Assembly (NCBI RefSeq): GCF_021654135.1
Contig: NZ_JAKGSD010000026.1
Coordinates: 52,607 to 116,606 of the forward strand
Reading direction: 5' to 3'
DNA: 64,000 nt
Source: Amycolatopsis tucumanensis
Lineage (GTDB): Bacteria; Actinomycetota; Actinomycetes; Mycobacteriales; Pseudonocardiaceae
The position numbers and the translations under genes were made by a program. Shown piece by piece: positions 16,066-23,389 of this stretch (within the stretch, counting starts at the first letter, position 1; each line of letters starts with the position of its first letter). Under the pieces are notes generated by a model, which was not told the DNA's origin, ran no database searches, and saw only the letters and a list, made by a program, of their open reading frames with translations.

Positions 16066-17097
16066 TCACCCCCGCTCGCTGACCGCCGCTAGCGTGGCGC
16101 TCGCCCGGCGGACCGGGACCAGGCGGTGGCTCGGCAGCAGACCCGCGACGAATGCGTAATCCTGCCGCAGCTCCTCGTCCGCCTCCCGCCACCAGGTGGC
16201 GATGTCGTGCCAGCCCGGCGCCGCCAGCGAGCCCCCGAACTGGCGCACCGACAGCGAAGCGCACAGCGTCGCGAACCTGACCCGTTCGGCCGGTGTCCAT
16301 CCGGACAACGTGCCCAGCACGAACGCCGCCGCGAACACGTCGCCCGCGCCCGTCGTGTCGATCGCCTCCACCGGTAACGCCGGGACCGACACCACCTCGC
16401 CGCTCGCCCGGTCCGCGGCCACCACACCGTCCGCCCCGCACGTGATCGCCACCAGCGGCACGTGCCGGAGCAGCTCGCGCAGCGCAGCCTCGACCGTTCG
16501 CTGCCCGGTCAGCGCCAGCGCCTCGTCCCGGTTCGGCAGGAACACGTCGCAGTGTCGCAGCTGGTCCAGCGCCTGCTCGCGGCACGCCGCCGACAGCTCC
16601 CACCCGATGTCGGCGAACACCAGCCCACCCGATTCGCGCGCGAACCGCAGCCAGTTCTGCTCTTCCGTGCCCAGGTGCACGAAGTAGGCGCGCGCCCGCG
16701 GCGGCCGCCCGATCGCGGTGTCCAACGGCACCGGCCCGTCGTGGGCGTGGGTCACCATCGTCCGTTCCCCGTCCACCACGAGCGACACCGTCACCGGGGA
16801 GTGCCAGCCGGGGAACCGCAGGGACCGTTCCAGGTCCACCCCCTCATGCGCGGACAGCACCTCCCAGCAGTAGTCGCCGTAGGCGTCGGTGCCGAACATC
16901 GCGGCGAGTGAGGTCGACAGGCCGAGCCGGGACAGGGCGACCGCGAGGTTCGCGATCCCGCCCGGGCTCGACCCCATCCCCGGCGCGCGCACCTCCGTGC
17001 CCAGTGCGGGAAACCCGCGCAGCCCGGTCAGGATGACGTCGAAGAACACCGTGCCGGCGCAGAAGACGTCCACCGGCCCGGAAGCCTTGCCCGTCAT
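16066..17097 (-). CDS. PfkB-family carbohydrate/nucleoside kinase
   Basis: A 343-residue ribokinase-like sugar kinase. It has FCAGTVFFDVILTGL at the N-terminus, the substrate-binding GGIANLAVALSRLG, and the C-terminal signature DTTGAGDVFAAAF, whose aspartate is the catalytic base. It should phosphorylate a sugar or a related polyol with ATP in the cytoplasm. It starts 7 bases downstream of the SnoaL-like gene on the same strand, so both are probably transcribed from SARP box D. A kinase and a GH4 phosphoglycosidase encoded back to back in this region could handle the same sugar; no glycosyltransferase is present to explain it further. Confidence 0.87.
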   Translation of the reverse strand: MTGKASGPVDVFCAGTVFFDVILTGLRGFPALGTEVRAPGMGSSPGGIANLAVALSRLGLSTSLAAMFGTDAYGDYCWEVLSAHEGVDLERSLRFPGWHSPVTVSLVVDGERTMVTHAHDGPVPLDTAIGRPPRARAYFVHLGTEEQNWLRFARESGGLVFADIGWELSAACREQALDQLRHCDVFLPNRDEALALTGQRTVEAALRELLRHVPLVAITCGADGVVAADRASGEVVSVPALPVEAIDTTGAGDVFAAAFVLGTLSGWTPAERVRFATLCASLSVRQFGGSLAAPGWHDIATWWREADEELRQDYAFVAGLLPSHRLVPVRRASATLAAVSERG

Positions 17098-17104
17098 GGC
17101 GGTG

Positions 17105-17560
17105 TCAGGACGCGCGCCGGGCCGAGGGCACCAGCAGCAAGTCGTCCCGCGTGATCGAGCGCGACTGCGTGAGCAGCTGCCCGTCGCGCACCACCAGGAC
17201 GTCGTCGACCAGGCACGTGGGCAGCAACGTCACCGAGCCGTCCGCGTGCGTGAGGGTCACCAGCGCGTAGTAGGACACCGTCACGGCGTCCTCGCCGGAC
17301 GGCTCGATCAGCAGCTTGTCGAACCAGTGCCGGGGCACGACACCCTGGTGCTGGGCGAAGTTCGCCCGCAACGACTCCACGATCGCGGCGCGGCCGCGCA
17401 CGTCGTCGTCGCGCGACGCGTGGTGCATCCGGCCGTCCTCGGTGAACGTCGCCGCGAACCCTTCGACGTCGGCGGCGTCGAGCAAGCGGATCTGCCGGGC
17501 GAAGAAATGCTGCACCTCCGCGTAAACGCGGGCGCGGTCGGTGACATCGATGTGCGGCAT
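17105..17560 (-). CDS. SnoaL-like/NTF2-fold protein
   Basis: A 151-residue cone-shaped NTF2-like protein. Typical features are a first helix with QIRLLDAADVEGFAATFTEDGRMHH, a middle GRAAIVESLRANFA, and strands with VTVSYYALVTL and VDDVLVVRDGQLL. In aromatic polyketide pathways such proteins act as cyclases, hydroxylases or auxiliary ligand-binding proteins, and the family alone does not fix the reaction. An AGGAGG ribosome site precedes ATG at 17560. SARP box D lies about 30-60 bases upstream, and the kinase gene follows closely. Confidence 0.75.
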   Translation of the reverse strand: MPHIDVTDRARVYAEVQHFFARQIRLLDAADVEGFAATFTEDGRMHHASRDDDVRGRAAIVESLRANFAQHQGVVPRHWFDKLLIEPSGEDAVTVSYYALVTLTHADGSVTLLPTCLVDDVLVVRDGQLLTQSRSITRDDLLLVPSARRAS

Positions 17561-17591
17561 GGGCCCTCCTGGCTCGGTGAATCTCCGGCCG

Positions 17592-17623
17592 AGCCTGGCC
17601 GCGCCGCCTGGAGACTCGCTGGA
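17592..17623 (-). promoter_or_regulatory. SARP box D: direct repeat plus -10
   Basis: On the minus strand TCCAGCG (17623-17617), spacer AGTC, and TCCAGGC (17612-17606) are 11 bases apart. Exactly 8 bases after the second repeat comes CAGGCT (17597-17592) with A and T at the conserved -10 positions. It should drive the SnoaL-like gene and the PfkB kinase. Confidence 0.7.
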
Positions 17624-17661
17624 GGCGTGGTCGATGAGACCACCCGGCGACTGCAGCCTCC

Positions 17662-17694
17662 TTCGACCGCGATTCGACTACGCGCTGCGAACCT
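17662..17694 (+). promoter_or_regulatory. Tentative SARP-like box upstream of the MBL cyclase gene
   Basis: TTCGACC (17662-17668) and TTCGACT (17673-17679) are direct repeats with an 11-base period. GAACCT (17689-17694) follows after 9 bases. The heptamer differs from the TCCAGCG type of the other six sites and the spacing is one base longer, so assignment to the same activator is uncertain. Confidence 0.4.
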
Positions 17695-17733
17695 GCCCTG
17701 GTGTGGAAGGGATCCACCGGATCGGAGAGTGCC

Positions 17734-18645
17734 GTGACCGCCACTTCGGAACGTCTCGGGCAGATCGAACAGGTCGCCGAGGGCGTGTACGCCTACGTCC
17801 AGCCCGACGGCGGCTGGTGCGTCAACAACGCCGGCGTCGTCGTCTCCGGCGGGGAGTCCGCCGTCATCGACACCGCGGCGACCGAACGGCGCGCGCTGGG
17901 ACTCAGGGCCGCGGCTTCGGGTGTGGGCGCAGGCCGGCCGTCGGTGCTCGTCAACACCCACCACCACAGCGACCACACCTTCGGCAACGTGTTCTTCGCG
18001 CCGGAGACGCTGATCGTGGCGAACGAGCCGACCCGCGCCGGGATCATCGAGAACGGCCTGAACCTGCAACAACTGTGGCGTGACGTGGAGTGGGGCGCGG
18101 TCGGCGTGCGGCCCCCGGTCGTCACCTTCGAGGAGTCGCTGACCGTGCGGATCGGCGATCTGCGGCTGGAGCTGATCACCGTCGGCCCGGCGCACACGGT
18201 CGCCGACACCGTGGTGTGGATCCCGCAGCGGCGCGTGTTGTTCACCGGGGACGTGGTGATGAGCGAGGTCACCCCGTTCACGCTGATGGGCTCGATCAGC
18301 GGGTCGGTCGAGGCGCTGGAGGCGTTGCGGCGCCTGGATCCCGCGGTCGTCGTGCCGGGGCACGGCCCGGTCGCCGGACCGGAGGTCATCGACGCGAACC
18401 TGGCCTATTTCCACCGCATCCGCGACCTGGTCGCCGGCGCCGCCGGGCGCACGCCCCTGGAGATCGCGGCCGCCGCGGGTGCGGGCCCGTTCGCCGGGTG
18501 GCTGGACAGCGAGCGCCTGGTGCCCAACATCCGCCGCGGCCTGGCCGAGGCCCAGGGGCTCCCGCAAGGGGCACCCCTGGACATCCTCGAAGCCTTCGGT
18601 GAGATGGTCACCTTCAACGGGGCGGCGCCTGCGTGCCATGCGTGA
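17734..18645 (+). CDS. MBL-fold polyketide cyclase/thioesterase, ActIV-like
   Basis: A 303-residue metallo-beta-lactamase-fold protein. The metal-binding motif is NTHHHSDH, with later ligands in VGPAHTVADTVVW and VVVPGHGPV. The N-terminal YAYVQPDGGWCVNNAGVVV is characteristic of the type II polyketide members of this fold. The actinorhodin enzyme ActIV of this family closes the second ring and releases the chain from ACP, so a late cyclase/thioesterase role is expected. GTG at 17734 has GGAGAG upstream; an in-frame GTG at 17701 is the alternative. The gene is divergent from the SnoaL-like gene, and its 3' end overlaps the ABM gene on the other strand by 32 bases. Confidence 0.8.
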   Translation: MTATSERLGQIEQVAEGVYAYVQPDGGWCVNNAGVVVSGGESAVIDTAATERRALGLRAAASGVGAGRPSVLVNTHHHSDHTFGNVFFAPETLIVANEPTRAGIIENGLNLQQLWRDVEWGAVGVRPPVVTFEESLTVRIGDLRLELITVGPAHTVADTVVWIPQRRVLFTGDVVMSEVTPFTLMGSISGSVEALEALRRLDPAVVVPGHGPVAGPEVIDANLAYFHRIRDLVAGAAGRTPLEIAAAAGAGPFAGWLDSERLVPNIRRGLAEAQGLPQGAPLDILEAFGEMVTFNGAAPACHA

Positions 18646-18961
18646 GCGGCAGCGACTCGCGGGCGGCCAGGGTGGCGAAGAAGTCCGGCGCCACCTCGGT
18701 CAGCTCCTTCAGCTCGGCGAACCAGCCGAGCACCTCGGGGGAGCGCCGGTCGGCGGCGGCCTGGTGCGCGTCCAGGTCCCGCCACTCGGCGAGCATGTAG
18801 TACTTCTCGGGGTGCCGGTGCGACTGGAAGAACCGCAGCCGCACGAACCCGTCCTGCTCGCTCATGTAGGCCGCGATCAGGTCGATGATCTCCCGGAACC
18901 GCACCGGGTCCCCGGTGACGGTGATCGGGTTGATCATCGTGGTGGTCGTGAACTCGCTCAT
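18614..18961 (-). CDS. Antibiotic biosynthesis monooxygenase (ABM) domain protein
   Basis: A 115-residue dimeric alpha-beta-barrel protein of the ABM/YgiN superfamily. It shows NPITVTGDPVRFREIID, then YMSEQDGFVRLRFFQS, YYMLAEWRDLDAHQAA, and a C-terminal FFATLA. Cofactor-free members such as ActVA-ORF6 and TcmH oxidise phenolic rings of aromatic polyketides to quinones, which is the expected role. Its ATG overlaps the stop of the dehydrogenase gene, so it is the third gene of the operon driven by SARP box F. The C-terminus overlaps the convergent MBL gene. Confidence 0.82.
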   Translation of the reverse strand: MSEFTTTTMINPITVTGDPVRFREIIDLIAAYMSEQDGFVRLRFFQSHRHPEKYYMLAEWRDLDAHQAAADRRSPEVLGWFAELKELTEVAPDFFATLAARESLPLTHGTQAPPR

Positions 18962-19896
18962 CGGGTTTCCTCCTCCTCGTCGCGCAGGGCGGCCAGGACG
19001 GCCAGCTGGCGGCGGTCCCGTGCGGCGACCCGCTGCTCGTAGACGTCCGTGCCGTAGGCGGTCTCGGTCTGGGCGATCAGCTCGGCGATGCCCTCGTCGT
19101 CCAGATCCGGCGTGCCCAGCTGCGACCAGCCCGCGGCGAGCCCGGCGCCGATGTGGCCGAACCACTGCCGGATGCCGCCCGGCCCGCCGCCGAGGTGCAG
19201 CGCCTGGAACGGGCCGACCACGGCCCAGCGCGGCCCGAGCGAACCGGTGATCGCGTCGTCGATGTCGGCCGCGGTGGCCACGCCCTGCTGGACCAGGTGG
19301 ATGGCCTCCCGCAGCAGGGCGGTCTGCAGCCGGTTCGCGATGAACCCGGCGATCGGCCGCCGCAGCACCACCGGCGTGCGGCCGAGCGCGGTGAGGAACT
19401 CGGTGGTGCGCTCGACGAGTTTCGGCTCGGTGTCCGGGCCGCCCAGCACCTCGACCAGCGGGATGACGTGCGGTGGGTTGAACGGGTGCGCGACGAGGAC
19501 CCGGCCGGACTGCGCGAGCCGCGCGCCGATCGCGTCCGGCAGCAGCGTCGAGGTGGACGACAGCAGGAGCGCCTCGGCAGGCGCGGCCTGTTCCACCGCC
19601 GCGAACAGCTCCTGCTTGTCCGCCAGCCGTTCGCTGATGCTCTCCAGCACCACCTCCGCCCCGGTGACCGCCTCGGCGACGTCCGTCGTCACGGTGAGCC
19701 GGGCGAGCAGCGCGTCGGCGTCGGCGGCCAGCGCGGGCGCGTGCAGGCGAACCGCCGCGGTGACCGCCTGCGCGGTCTCCGCCCGGCGCACCGCGACCCG
19801 GACCCGGTAGCCGGCGTCGGCCAGCAGGGCGGCCCAGCCCGCGCCGATGGTCCCGCCGCCGAGAACGGCGACGGCCGGGGAGTCAGTCGTGCTCAT
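18958..19896 (-). CDS. 3-hydroxyacyl-CoA dehydrogenase-family ketoreductase, ActVI-1-like
   Basis: A 312-residue NAD(P)-dependent enzyme. It has an N-terminal Rossmann motif (VAVLGGGTIGAGWAALLADAG), the hydroxyacyl-dehydrogenase signature AHPFNPPHVIPLVEVLGG, and a helical C-terminal domain (IAGFIANRLQTALLREAIHLV, FHLGGGPGG-like region). In benzoisochromanequinone pathways an enzyme of this family (ActVI-ORF1) reduces the side-chain ketone before pyran ring closure. That is the most attractive role here, but sugar-acid and carnitine dehydrogenases belong to the same family. ATG at 19896 with AGGAG upstream. It overlaps the preceding monooxygenase gene by 14 bases and the ABM gene by ATGA. Confidence 0.8.
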   Translation of the reverse strand: MSTTDSPAVAVLGGGTIGAGWAALLADAGYRVRVAVRRAETAQAVTAAVRLHAPALAADADALLARLTVTTDVAEAVTGAEVVLESISERLADKQELFAAVEQAAPAEALLLSSTSTLLPDAIGARLAQSGRVLVAHPFNPPHVIPLVEVLGGPDTEPKLVERTTEFLTALGRTPVVLRRPIAGFIANRLQTALLREAIHLVQQGVATAADIDDAITGSLGPRWAVVGPFQALHLGGGPGGIRQWFGHIGAGLAAGWSQLGTPDLDDEGIAELIAQTETAYGTDVYEQRVAARDRRQLAVLAALRDEEEETR

Positions 19897-20983
19897 CAAC
19901 ACTCCTTTTGTCGGTCGACTCTTCGAGAAGCTGCAGCCATGCCGCCGACGCCTTGTCGAACCGCAGCGCGACGTGGCTGGAGGCGGTGTGCACGTCCCGC
20001 CAGAACCGTTGCAGCGGACGGTCCCGGGACTGCCCCGCGGTACCGGCGGCCGTCACCAGCCGGTCCACGGCACTCACGAGCAAGGACGCGGCGAGCGCGC
20101 TGTCGCGCAGGCCGCGTGCCACCTCCGCCGGACCGGCGCCGCCCCTGTCGGCGGTGACCGCCACGCGGTGCAGTAGCAGGTCCGCGGCGTCGGTCTCGCC
20201 GTCGGCGCGGGCCACGCCCGCTGGAGCCGGGGAACCGGGTCGCAGGGTGCGGCGGAAGTCGTCGAAGGCGCCGCGCGCGGCACCCAGCAGGGGGGCGGTG
20301 AACGTGAGCCCGCTGATCGCCCGCAGCGGGACCTCGAAGGCCGGGCCCGGGTTGCCTGCGCTGTGGCCCGCGGCGGCGTCGGCGCTGCGGAACACCCGCT
20401 GCGGCGGCACGAGCACGTCGTCGAGGATCAGTGTGTGGCTCGCGGTGCCGCGCATGCCGACGGTGTGCCAGCTGTCCGCGGTCGTGAAGTCCGCGCGCGG
20501 CACCGCGACGAACACCGGGCCCCCGTCTTCGGGGCGGGTGCAGGCCAGCGTCCAGTCCGCCGTGTCGATCCCGCTGGTGTAGGGCCAGTGCCCGCTGACG
20601 CGCCAGCCCTCCGGCGTCGACCTGGCCCGGCCACCCGGCACGAGCGCCGCGGCGACGAGGACGTCCGGCCCCTTGTCCCACAGTTCGGCCTGCCCGTCCT
20701 CGGGCAGGTACGCGCCGAGCCTCGCCGAGTAAGCGAACAACGAGGCGAGCCACGCCGCGGAGGTGTCGCCCCGGCCCACTTCGGCGACCGCGCGGGTCAG
20801 TTCGGCGAAGCCGCCTTCCCCACCGCCCCAGCGGGCGGGCACGAGGTGGCGGGCGAACCCGGCCGCCACCACGGCTTCCACCGTCTCCGGGCCGACGGCG
20901 CGGTGCTCGTCGGCGTGGCCGGCATGCCGCTCGGCGACGGCGCGGGCGTGGCCGGCGTCGAGGACGTGGGGGTCGGCTGCCAT
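19883..20983 (-). CDS. Acyl-CoA dehydrogenase-fold flavin-dependent monooxygenase
   Basis: A 366-residue group D flavin monooxygenase-like protein. The segments VPARWGGGEGGFAELTRAVAEVGRGDTSAAW, split by family-typical spacing, and GWRVSGHWPYTSGIDTADWTL match HsaA/ActVA-ORF5-type hydroxylases rather than true acyl-CoA dehydrogenases. Such enzymes use reduced flavin from a reductase to hydroxylate aromatic rings. It is the first gene of a three-gene minus-strand operon with the dehydrogenase and the ABM protein, downstream of SARP box F. The partner flavin reductase is not found in the window. Confidence 0.8.
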   Translation of the reverse strand: MAADPHVLDAGHARAVAERHAGHADEHRAVGPETVEAVVAAGFARHLVPARWGGGEGGFAELTRAVAEVGRGDTSAAWLASLFAYSARLGAYLPEDGQAELWDKGPDVLVAAALVPGGRARSTPEGWRVSGHWPYTSGIDTADWTLACTRPEDGGPVFVAVPRADFTTADSWHTVGMRGTASHTLILDDVLVPPQRVFRSADAAAGHSAGNPGPAFEVPLRAISGLTFTAPLLGAARGAFDDFRRTLRPGSPAPAGVARADGETDAADLLLHRVAVTADRGGAGPAEVARGLRDSALAASLLVSAVDRLVTAAGTAGQSRDRPLQRFWRDVHTASSHVALRFDKASAAWLQLLEESTDKRSVDEHD

Positions 20984-21037
20984 CCGCGTCTCCCTGGTGT
21001 GATCGGAGGTTCCGCTGCGGCGGAACCGGGCACGCCC

Positions 21038-21069
21038 AGGGTGGCGGTGGTGGCTGGAGATCGGGTCGA
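21038..21069 (-). promoter_or_regulatory. SARP box F: direct repeat plus -10
   Basis: On the minus strand TCGACCC (21069-21063), spacer GATC, and TCCAGCC (21058-21052) repeat with an 11-base period. Exactly 8 bases further is CACCCT (21043-21038), with A and T at the key -10 positions. It would drive the monooxygenase-dehydrogenase-ABM operon, giving a leader of about 50 bases. Confidence 0.65.
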
Positions 21070-21088
21070 GCGGCGATCGCGCTCGGGG

Positions 21089-21152
21089 TCAGCCCAGCTG
21101 TGAATCAGCCCAGCTCTGAGTCAGCTCAGCTCTGAGTCAGCTCAGCTCGGGG
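21089..21152. repeat. Four tandem 16-bp repeats at the end of the TetR gene
   Basis: Units start at 21089, 21105, 21121 and 21137 and follow the pattern TCAGCYCAGCTCTGAG, with the first and last units diverging. The last unit supplies the stop codon of the minus-strand TetR gene. Because 16 is not a multiple of three, each copy places a stop in a different frame. The array lies between the TetR gene and SARP box F. Confidence 0.85.
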
Positions 21153-21787
21153 GCGTCCCGGAAGACGAGCTCCGGCCAGGTCGCCGCGCCGCCGGTCAGC
21201 GTGGTGGCGCCGGGGGCGGCGAGCCCGTCCAGGATCACGTCGAGGAACCGCAGCTGCAGCTCGCCGGCCCGGGCCGCGTCGATGCTCGGCGCCGAGCGCA
21301 GCTGCGTCAGCAGCAGGTAGATGTCGGCGGAGGTGACGCCGTCGCGCAGCGCGCCCTGCCGGTGCGCGGCGTCGACCAGCGCGTCCATCTCGGCGCGCAG
21401 ACCCGCCACCGCCTCGGCGATCTCGCCGCCGTCAACGGAATTGCCGATCAGCACGAACAACGAGCACGAACGCGCCTCGACCATGCAGCGCATGAACCGG
21501 CGCAGCGCCGACCAGCCGTCGGGCTCCTCGTCCCGCGCCGCGCGGGCCTCCTCGGTGGCGCGCCGCATCGCGCCGAGGCACATCTCCCGGAGCAGGTCGG
21601 TCTTGCTGGGGTAGCGGCGGTAGATGCTGCCCATGCCGACGCCGGCCCGGGCGGCCACCGCGGAGACGGGGGCGTCCCAGCCGTGTTCGATGAACACGTC
21701 GCGGGCCGCGGCGAGCACGGTCACGTCGTTGCGTTCCGCCTCGGCGCGCCGGCCACCGGCGGACGGTTTGCGAGCCACGGTTGCCAC
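21137..21787 (-). CDS. TetR-family transcriptional regulator
   Basis: A 216-residue repressor. The N-terminal helix-turn-helix is clear: VLAAARDVFIEHGWDAPVSAVAARAGVGMGS is the region, and IYRRYPSKTDLLREM is the typical recognition helix and its following segment. A variable ligand-binding half follows. It is divergent from the MFS exporter gene with nested palindromes between them, the standard arrangement for product-induced derepression of a pump. GTG at 21787 was chosen; a GTG three codons later is equally possible. The stop codon is supplied by a tandem repeat. Confidence 0.88.
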   Translation of the reverse strand: MATVARKPSAGGRRAEAERNDVTVLAAARDVFIEHGWDAPVSAVAARAGVGMGSIYRRYPSKTDLLREMCLGAMRRATEEARAARDEEPDGWSALRRFMRCMVEARSCSLFVLIGNSVDGGEIAEAVAGLRAEMDALVDAAHRQGALRDGVTSADIYLLLTQLRSAPSIDAARAGELQLRFLDVILDGLAAPGATTLTGGAATWPELVFRDAPELS

Positions 21788-21834
21788 GCCGCGGAGTCTA
21801 CAGGAGCGGATCGTTCCGTTCGATCGACAGCGAG

Positions 21835-21860
21835 GCATACGGAACGGTATGCTCCGTTCC
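21835..21860. promoter_or_regulatory. Nested palindromes, probable TetR operator of the MFS gene
   Basis: Two overlapping inverted repeats are visible. GCATAC and GTATGC (21835-21852) flank GGAACG, and GGAACGG and CCGTTCC (21841-21860) flank TATGCT. The TATGCT hexamer in the centre of the second palindrome could itself be a -10, so repressor binding would occlude the promoter. Related CGTTCCG half-sites occur at 21812-21818. Confidence 0.65.
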
Positions 21861-21886
21861 GTTGAATCCCCGTCCAAGGAGCTTCC

Positions 21887-23293
21887 GTGACCTCGGAGAC
21901 CAGTACGTCGTCCCCGCCCGCACCGGCCCGCCAGGCGACCGGCCTGATCCTCGCCGTGTGCTGCGCGGCGCAGTTCATGGTCGTGCTCGACGTGTCGATC
22001 GTGAACGTCGCGCTGCCCACCATCCGCACGAGCCTGGGTTTCGACGCGCCCGGCCTGCAATGGGTGGTCAACGCCTACACGATCGCGTTCGCCGGGTTCC
22101 TGCTCCTCGGCGGCAGGCTCGCCGACCTGTTCGGCAGGCGGCGCACGTTCCTCACCGGCATCGCCGTGTTCACCGCGGCCAGCCTCCTGGGCGGACTCGC
22201 GAACTCCGCGACCCTGCTCGTCGTCGCCCGCGCGATCCAGGGCCTCGGCGCGGCCGTGGTCGCGCCGGCGACCCTCACCGTGCTGGCCACGACGTTCACC
22301 ACCCCGGAGACCCGGGCGCGGGCCTTCGGCATCTGGGGCGGCGTGGTCGGCGCCGGTGGCGCGGTCGGGTCGCTGGCGGGCGGTCTGCTGACGGGTCTGC
22401 TGTCGTGGCGGTGGATCCTGTTCATCAACGTGCCGATCGGCGTGGTGCTGCTCGTGCTCGCCGCCCGCGTGGTGTCCGATGTGGACACGGGGCGGCGCGG
22501 CCGCACGCTCGACGTGTGGGGCGGCCTGTCCGCGACGGTCGGTGTGATGGCCCTGGTCTACGGGATCGTCGGCACCGAGGCCCACGGCTGGGCCTCGGTG
22601 CACACGCTCGTCGCGCTCGGCGGCGGCGTGGTGGTCCTCGCCTTCTTCGTGCTCGACCAGGCGCGGCTGGCCAAGGATCCGCTGCTGCCGCTGAGCATCT
22701 TCCGGCACCGCAACGTGGTGGCGGCGAACCTCGTCGTGTTCGCCAGCGGTGCGGCGCTGTTCGCGATGTTCTACTTCCTCACGCTGTTCCTCCAGCAGGT
22801 GCTCGGGTACGGGCCGGTCGCGGCCGGACTGGCCTACCTGCCGCTCGCCGCGGCTCTCACGGTGTCGGCGCGCGGATCGGCGAAACTGCTGCCGAAATGG
22901 GGACCGCGGACCCTGCTGCTGGGCGGGCTCGCGCTGACCGCGATCGGGCTGGGCTGGCTGGCATTGCTGACCACCACGTCGACGTTCGCCGGGGGAGTGC
23001 TCGGACCGACGGTCGTCGTCGGCATCGGGCAGGGCGCGGTGATGGCCTCGGCGACGATGGCCGGGACCGCGGGCCTGCCGATGAACCAGGCCGGTCTCGC
23101 GTCCGGGCTGATCAACGCCACGCGCCAGCTCGGTGGCGCGATCGGCCTCGCCGCGCTGGCCGCCGTCGCCGCGGGCGCCCGGAGCCCGGAGTCGGGGTAT
23201 GTGCTGGCACTGGCCATCGCGGCGATCATCGCGGTGGTGGCGCTCGCCGCCGCGGCGGCCGCTCCGGGGAAGCCGCGGTCCGCGGCCGGGTGA
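21887..23293 (+). CDS. MFS drug exporter, DHA2 (EmrB/QacA) family
   Basis: A 468-residue exporter with about 14 predicted helices. The N-terminal motif FMVVLDVSIVNVALPTI is diagnostic of the DHA2 group, followed by LQWVVNAYTIAFAGFLLLGGRLADLFGRR (motif A region) and GAAVVAPATLTVL. It would export the polyketide product or an intermediate by proton antiport and so give self-resistance. The GTG start has AAGGAG upstream. Control by the divergent TetR gene is likely. A strong bidirectional terminator follows. Confidence 0.9.
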   Translation: MTSETSTSSPPAPARQATGLILAVCCAAQFMVVLDVSIVNVALPTIRTSLGFDAPGLQWVVNAYTIAFAGFLLLGGRLADLFGRRRTFLTGIAVFTAASLLGGLANSATLLVVARAIQGLGAAVVAPATLTVLATTFTTPETRARAFGIWGGVVGAGGAVGSLAGGLLTGLLSWRWILFINVPIGVVLLVLAARVVSDVDTGRRGRTLDVWGGLSATVGVMALVYGIVGTEAHGWASVHTLVALGGGVVVLAFFVLDQARLAKDPLLPLSIFRHRNVVAANLVVFASGAALFAMFYFLTLFLQQVLGYGPVAAGLAYLPLAAALTVSARGSAKLLPKWGPRTLLLGGLALTAIGLGWLALLTTTSTFAGGVLGPTVVVGIGQGAVMASATMAGTAGLPMNQAGLASGLINATRQLGGAIGLAALAAVAAGARSPESGYVLALAIAAIIAVVALAAAAAAPGKPRSAAG

Positions 23294-23303
23294 TGCTGGG
23301 GGT

Positions 23304-23377
23304 CGTGGGGCGCCCCGGCGCCCCACGCACCGCGAAGAAGGAAGGGGTGCCTCGTTCGTCGAACGAGGCACCCCTTC
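23304..23377. terminator. Two hairpins between convergent genes
   Basis: A first hairpin (23304-23327) has a 10-base GC-rich stem with loop CCCG. A second (23341-23357 paired with 23361-23377) is a perfect 17-base stem with a 3-base loop, starting GAAGGGGTGCC. They separate the plus-strand MFS gene from the minus-strand DUF1684 gene and should stop transcription from both sides. Confidence 0.85.
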
Positions 23378-23389
23378 TTGGCAAGCGGC

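Noticed and set aside
17662..17694. A seventh SARP box of the TCCAGCG type
   Set aside because: The repeat here is TTCGAC-based and the -10 spacing is 9 rather than 8, so it was kept only as a tentative site and not counted among the six.
18958..20983. Fatty-acid beta-oxidation genes (acyl-CoA and hydroxyacyl-CoA dehydrogenases)
   Set aside because: Sequence blocks of the first match group D flavin monooxygenases, the operon includes an ABM protein and has a SARP box, so a polyketide tailoring role is more likely.
21788..23371. Upstream extension of the TetR frame across the MFS gene (744 codons)
   Set aside because: Residues before the helix-turn-helix are low-complexity Arg/Gly/Gln and antisense to a clear transporter; the GTG at 21787 fits the family.
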